Shown here: piece after piece, positions 59,836 to 64,000 of the stretch
Numbering within the stretch: the stretch's first letter is position 1
How the letters are laid out: every line of letters starts with the position of its first letter
Assembly: GCF_902459535.1 (NCBI RefSeq)
Contig: NZ_LR699554.1
Location: 682,001-746,000, forward strand
DNA length: 64,000 nt
Reading direction: 5' to 3'
DNA from: Paraburkholderia dioscoreae
GTDB lineage: Bacteria > Pseudomonadota > Gammaproteobacteria > Burkholderiales > Burkholderiaceae
Notes under the pieces: model-generated
What the model was told of the DNA's origin: nothing
Database searches by the model: none
Seen by the model: the letters and a program-made list of their open reading frames with translations, nothing else
Made by a program: the position numbers and the translations under genes

Positions 59836-60825
59836 TCATTCGCCTGCATGTGCCTGTCCCACCACCTTGCCGCGAAAAATATAGTACTGATACAGGTTAT
59901 ATCCGATCATCACCGGAAAGACCATTCCGATCCCGATCAACATGAACACCAGCGTGGGTGTATCGGACGCAGCCTCGACAATCCCCAGCTTGCCCGGAAC
60001 AAAGTCCGGGAACAGACTGACGGCCAGCCCGGCAAACGACAACACGAACAGCGCAACCGACGCGCGAAACGGCCCGCGCACACTGCCGAGATACAACGAT
60101 CCCATGATGTAAGCGAAGGCCAACGCGGAGGCGAGCCCTAGCGCGATCAGTACATGAAACACGCCGTGCTGCGTCCACCGGTCGTGTCCCACCTCGCTGA
60201 AGAACCACGTCGCCGCGGTCAGCACGACTGCCGCGGCCACCGTGACGAACGCGCTCAGCAGCGCGAGACGGCGCGACCATTGCTCGATGGAACCCACGGT
60301 CTTCTTCACGAGATAGGTGGACCCGAGCAGCGAGTAACCCGCCACCACGCCGATAGCGGACACGGCGACGAACACACCGCTCATGTCTCCCGGAATCAGG
60401 CCGGTGATCACCTTGCCGAGTATTACGCCCTGGGCGATCGCGGCGATCAGGCTGCCGATGCCGAACACCTTGTCCCAGGTCGGACCGTGCGAGACGCTGT
60501 GACGAAACTCGATGGCGGCGCCACGCATGATCAACCCGCCGATCAGCAGCATCACCGGCAGATACAGATCCTGCAGGAGCAACGCATAGGCCGGGGGGAA
60601 CGCGCCGAACAGCGCGCCGCCCAGCACGACGAGCCACGTTTCATTGGCGTCCCAGACGTGGCCGATGGTCTGCACCATCACGTCGTGGTCCTCGCGGCGT
60701 TTGCGCAGCAGGCTGAGTATGCCGACGCCGAGATCGAAGCCGTCGGTGACGACGTAGAACACCAGCATCAGGCCGATCAGTCCGAACCAGGTGACGGCGA
60801 GCATCGTGTGAGTGGAGCTGTCCAT
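59836..60825 (-). CDS. cioB: Cytochrome bd-type ubiquinol oxidase subunit II, cyanide-insensitive type
   Basis: This is a 329-residue inner-membrane protein with eight or more membrane segments, opening LAVTWFGLIGLMLVFYVVTDGFDLGVG, which is the family start with the DGFDLG motif. The length is that of CIO-type subunits (about 335) rather than E. coli CydB (379). With subunit I it reduces oxygen using ubiquinol, without pumping. It lies 25 bases downstream of subunit I on the minus strand. Confidence 0.93.
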   Translation of the reverse strand: MDSSTHTMLAVTWFGLIGLMLVFYVVTDGFDLGVGILSLLRKRREDHDVMVQTIGHVWDANETWLVVLGGALFGAFPPAYALLLQDLYLPVMLLIGGLIMRGAAIEFRHSVSHGPTWDKVFGIGSLIAAIAQGVILGKVITGLIPGDMSGVFVAVSAIGVVAGYSLLGSTYLVKKTVGSIEQWSRRLALLSAFVTVAAAVVLTAATWFFSEVGHDRWTQHGVFHVLIALGLASALAFAYIMGSLYLGSVRGPFRASVALFVLSFAGLAVSLFPDFVPGKLGIVEAASDTPTLVFMLIGIGMVFPVMIGYNLYQYYIFRGKVVGQAHAGE

Positions 60826-60850
60826 GAGATTGCCTCGGAACGGGAAGGGT

Positions 60851-62248
60851 TTAGTACTCGGCGACGGTCGACGCCGCCTCGGCCTTGACGGCCGCGGGTG
60901 GAATCAGCGTGAGGTCGGGACCGGCGCGCAGCCAGTTGCGCGCAAGCACGAAGAAGGTGCCGAGCAATACCAGGTAGAAGCAGAAAAACATCGCCATGCT
61001 CAGCGTCACCGACGAGGCCGCCACGCTCGACACGGCATCTTTCGTACGCAGCAAGCCGTACACGACCCACGGCTGACGTCCCACTTCACGCACGATCCAG
61101 CCGGCTTCGACCGCGACATAGGGCAGCGGAATGCACAGCACCCAGGCGAATAGCAGCTTGCGTTGCTCTAGCAGCCGTTCGAGATTGCCGCGCGTTTTGC
61201 GCAATACGTAGGCGGTCCAGAAGGCCAGCACCATGAAAGCGAAACCGATGCCCGCCATCAGGCGAAACGCGTAATAGAGCAACGGCAGCATCGGCGGCTG
61301 GTCGGCCGGCGCGAAGTCGGTGAGGCCTTTGACCTCGCCGTGCAGCGTATGGGTGGCGAGAATGCTCAGCATGCCGGGCACTTCGATCGACCAGTCGTTG
61401 CGTTGCGTCGTCTGGTCCGGCCACGCGAGCAGCGACCACGACGCGGCGGTGCCGGGCGGGTTGGTGGTCCAGTGACCTTCAATCGCGGCGCCTTTGGCCG
61501 GCTGCGTCGCGAACACGCTGCCGCCGCTCGAATCGCCGAGCCAGATCTGGATCGGCGCGACGAATACGAGCACCAGCAAAGCGATCTTGAACGAACGTGC
61601 AAAGAACTCCGGATTGCGGCGCCTGAACAGGTTCCATGCGGAAATGCCGGCGATTACGAACATGCCCGTTTCGATGGCCGCGACCCACATGTGCGTCACG
61701 CCCCAGACCATGTCCGGATTGAAGATTGCCGCCGCATAGTCGGTCACGATGATCTTGCCGTTCTCCACCGTGACGCCGGCCGGTGTCTGCATCCACGAAT
61801 TGGCGACCATGATCCAGAATGCCGAGATGCTGGAGCCGAGCGCGACCATCGAGGTGGCGAACAGATGCACCCCGCGCGGCACGCGGCCCCAGCCGAGCAG
61901 CATCACGCCGATAAAGCCGGCTTCCAGCATGAAGGCCATTGCGCCTTCGAAGCCGAGAATGTTGCCGAAGAACTGTCCGCTATAGCGCGAAAAGCTGGCC
62001 CAGTTGGTGCCGAACTGAAACTCCATCGGAATGCCGCTGACTACGCCCACCGCGAAATTCAGCACCAGCAGCTTGCTCCAGAACCGCGCGTGCCGGTAAT
62101 AGCCGACGTTGCCGGTGCGCAGCCACAGCACTTCGATCAGAAGAAGGAAGGCCGACAGGCTGATGGTCAGGATCGGCCACAGAATGTGAAAAATAGCCGT
62201 CATCGCGAACTGGGCGCGAGACAGATCGAGGACGTCACCGAGATGCAT
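60851..62248 (-). CDS. cioA: Cytochrome bd-type ubiquinol oxidase subunit I, cyanide-insensitive type
   Basis: This is a 465-residue catalytic subunit. The haem-ligand His is near residue 21 (TAIFHILWP). The family segments GEVKGLTDF and VGRQPWVVYGLLRT are present. The quinol loop between the hydrophobic blocks is short, as in cyanide-insensitive forms. The ATG at 62248 follows GGAGC on the minus strand and overlaps the preceding molybdoenzyme gene by 14 bases, so expression is coupled. Confidence 0.94.
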   Translation of the reverse strand: MHLGDVLDLSRAQFAMTAIFHILWPILTISLSAFLLLIEVLWLRTGNVGYYRHARFWSKLLVLNFAVGVVSGIPMEFQFGTNWASFSRYSGQFFGNILGFEGAMAFMLEAGFIGVMLLGWGRVPRGVHLFATSMVALGSSISAFWIMVANSWMQTPAGVTVENGKIIVTDYAAAIFNPDMVWGVTHMWVAAIETGMFVIAGISAWNLFRRRNPEFFARSFKIALLVLVFVAPIQIWLGDSSGGSVFATQPAKGAAIEGHWTTNPPGTAASWSLLAWPDQTTQRNDWSIEVPGMLSILATHTLHGEVKGLTDFAPADQPPMLPLLYYAFRLMAGIGFAFMVLAFWTAYVLRKTRGNLERLLEQRKLLFAWVLCIPLPYVAVEAGWIVREVGRQPWVVYGLLRTKDAVSSVAASSVTLSMAMFFCFYLVLLGTFFVLARNWLRAGPDLTLIPPAAVKAEAASTVAEY

Positions 62249-64000
62249 GATGAGCTCCCGTGGCGCCGACAATGGTCGCCTGATAAGTGGAGTCGGGACC
62301 GACCGCCGCGGCGCGCGCGATCTTCACCGGCACGGATTTGTACGAGGGGGTGCGGCTTTTCGGGTCGAACGCGTAGAGCGGCACGAGCGGATTCGCTTCG
62401 GGGTAATAGGCGCCGCAGCAGCCGTCGGGCAATGAATAGTCGATCACCTTGAAACTGCGGATCACGCGCTCGATTCCATCGCTGGACAGCGCATACACAT
62501 CCACCCTCTCGCCGGGATGCAGGTTGCGTTTCTGCAATTCACGCGTGTTCATGAAGATCACGTCGCGTTGGCCGAACACGCCGCGGTAACGGTCCGAGTG
62601 CGAGTAAAGCGTCGTGTTGTATTGGTCGTGACTGCGCATGGTGGTGAGCCACAGCGCATCGGGATCGTTGTGAACCGGGTTTTCGTCGAGTCCTTTGAAG
62701 ACGAGGAAATTGGCGCGGCCAGTGGCCGTGGCCCATATGCGCTCGCGCGCGCTCGATGCAAGATGGAAGCCTCCCGGTACGCGAATCCGTTCGTTGTACG
62801 CCTGAAAGATCGGATAGACGATTTCGATCTTGTCGCGAATGCGGTCGTAGCTCGCCACGAGATGTTCCCAGTCGACGTGCGAGTCCGGGCCGAGCGTGGC
62901 GCGCGCAATGCCCGCGACGATCGCCGGCTCGCTCTTCAGATGCGGTGACGCGGGCTCATTGCGGCCGCCGGAAGCGTGCACCATCGACATCGAATCTTCG
63001 ACGGTAATCGACTGCGGGCCGTCGGCCTGGATGTCGATCTCGGTGCGGCCGAGGCACGGCAGAATCAACGCGTCCTTGCCATGCACGAGGTGGCTGCGAT
63101 TGAGTTTGGTGGCGATGTGAACCGTCAGATCGAGCTTGCGCATTGCCGCCTGCACGCGGATCCAGTCGGGCACGGCGGCGGCGAAATTGCCGCCGAGCGC
63201 CACGAACACCCGGGCGTCGCCGCGCATCATCGAATCGATGGCGGCGATCACGTCATGGCCGTGTGCCGCAGGCGGCCGGAAGCCGAAGGCCCGTTCTATC
63301 CCGTCGATCAACGCCGGCGAGGGCTTCTCCGTGATGCCGACCGTGCGGTTGCCCTGCACGTTCGAATGTCCGCGCACCGGGCACACGCCCGCGCCGGGCC
63401 GGCCGATATTGCCGCGCAGCAGCGCCAGATTGGCGATCTGCTGGACGTTTTCGGTGCCGCGGTGATGCTGCGTGAGCCCCATGCCGTATACGAGGATCAC
63501 GTTTTTGGCCTTTGCGTAAATATCCGCCGCATTCTGGATGTCGCCGCGCGACAGCCCGCTTTGCTGCACGATCGCATCCCAGCTGGTGGCGCGCAGATCG
63601 GCGACCAGCTCGTCGAAGCCGTGCGTATGTCCGTGGATGAACTCCGTATCGAGCACGCGTGGCTGATCGGCGGCGAGGGCGGCATCGTCGGCTTCGATCA
63701 CGGCTTTCATCATGCCCTTGAGCGCGGCGACGTCGCCGCCCACACGCACCTGATAAAGAAACGAGCTGATCTGCGTGAAGCCCAGCGTGGCCATTTCCAC
63801 CGGATTCTGCGGCGAGGCGAAACGCTCCAGCGCGCGCTCGCGAAACGGATTGAACGAGACGATTTTCGCGCCGCGCCGCGAGGCGCTGTGCAGATCGCTC
63901 ATCATGCGCGGGCTGTTGGTGCCGGGATTCTGACCGAAGATGAAGATCGCGTCGGCTTGCTCGAAATCTTCGAGCAGTACCGTGCCTTTGCCCACGCCGA
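62235..64000 (-). CDS. Molybdopterin oxidoreductase, YdeP/FdhF-type, C-terminal part, partial
   Basis: This is at least 588 residues of a DMSO-reductase-family molybdoenzyme whose N-terminus lies beyond the window. Visible cofactor-binding segments are FIFGQNPGTNSPRMMSDL, IFGVYGMGLTQH-like ILVYGMGLTQHHRGTENV and the cofactor-domain C-terminus (RIWATATGRANFLVFKGL). The YdeP/FdhF-type branch lacks clear in vivo substrates; formate dehydrogenase-like roles are proposed. The stop overlaps cioA by 14 bases, placing it first in a probable three-gene respiratory operon. Confidence 0.85.
   Translation of the reverse strand, partial: GVGKGTVLLEDFEQADAIFIFGQNPGTNSPRMMSDLHSASRRGAKIVSFNPFRERALERFASPQNPVEMATLGFTQISSFLYQVRVGGDVAALKGMMKAVIEADDAALAADQPRVLDTEFIHGHTHGFDELVADLRATSWDAIVQQSGLSRGDIQNAADIYAKAKNVILVYGMGLTQHHRGTENVQQIANLALLRGNIGRPGAGVCPVRGHSNVQGNRTVGITEKPSPALIDGIERAFGFRPPAAHGHDVIAAIDSMMRGDARVFVALGGNFAAAVPDWIRVQAAMRKLDLTVHIATKLNRSHLVHGKDALILPCLGRTEIDIQADGPQSITVEDSMSMVHASGGRNEPASPHLKSEPAIVAGIARATLGPDSHVDWEHLVASYDRIRDKIEIVYPIFQAYNERIRVPGGFHLASSARERIWATATGRANFLVFKGLDENPVHNDPDALWLTTMRSHDQYNTTLYSHSDRYRGVFGQRDVIFMNTRELQKRNLHPGERVDVYALSSDGIERVIRSFKVIDYSLPDGCCGAYYPEANPLVPLYAFDPKSRTPSYKSVPVKIARAAAVGPDSTYQATIVGATGAHHASR

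Overview
The window is about 64 kb of GC-rich chromosomal-type DNA from a betaproteobacterium, most likely Paraburkholderia or a close relative (Burkholderiaceae). The evidence is an OmpC-type porin, a DUF3331 protein, many LysR/AraC regulators, a PoxB pyruvate oxidase, a cyanide-insensitive type bd oxidase and a very high proportion of G/C at third codon positions. I see no tRNA, rRNA, CRISPR array, integrase or replication origin.

Layout. (1) 1-14246 is a long co-directional block that looks devoted to organosulfur capture. It holds a peptide/opine-type ABC importer (Dpp-like, first gene cut by the window edge), an FMN monooxygenase (LLM class), a DszC/SfnC-type flavin monooxygenase, a four-domain rhodanese, a second FMN monooxygenase (NtaA/DmoA type), a sulfonate-type ABC importer (permease, ATPase, binding protein) and a second four-domain rhodanese. 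The likely logic is uptake of a C-S compound, oxidative cleavage by flavin enzymes and handling of the released sulfur. The substrate is unknown. (2) 14247-18493 is accessory DNA. It has a structured leader RNA resembling phage-type C4 RNA, cut off from its downstream gene by an IS110-family (IS1111 group) insertion sequence. An AT-richer stretch follows, with two LprI-like genes that both carry apparent frameshifts and a small membrane protein. (3) 18494-21453 has a porin, an unknown protein and two Hsp20 chaperones behind a sigma32-like promoter.

(4) 21581-25909 encodes a periplasmic molybdenum hydroxylase (IorA/IorB type) with a three-haem cytochrome c. (5) 26075-30164 has an MFS exporter, an aromatic/pyridine-type FAD hydroxylase and a FrnE-like DsbA protein, divergent from a LysR regulator. 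(6) 30343-40890 is a run of stress/catabolic genes on the plus strand: isochorismatase-like hydrolase, YtcJ-type amidohydrolase, a MscS channel fused to a cyclic-nucleotide domain, a degenerate HD protein, XapX, a periplasmic glyoxalase-fold protein, an alginate-export-like porin, a cNMP-domain/thioredoxin-reductase fusion lacking CxxC, and a chloroperoxidase-type hydrolase. (7) 40880-49178 has two paralogous OmpR-type winged-helix/ATPase regulators bracketing an AraC regulator, a secreted metallo-beta-lactamase-fold hydrolase and a DUF3331 protein.

(8) 49186-52189 is a LysR regulator divergent from poxB. (9) 52390-57386 is an Aae-type efflux operon (FUSC pump, outer-membrane factor, DUF1656, HlyD adaptor). 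(10) 57558-59788 has a PRC-barrel protein, a long non-coding gap and an AraC regulator. (11) 59836-64000 is a minus-strand respiratory operon of YdeP/FdhF-type molybdoenzyme (cut by the window edge), cioA and cioB.
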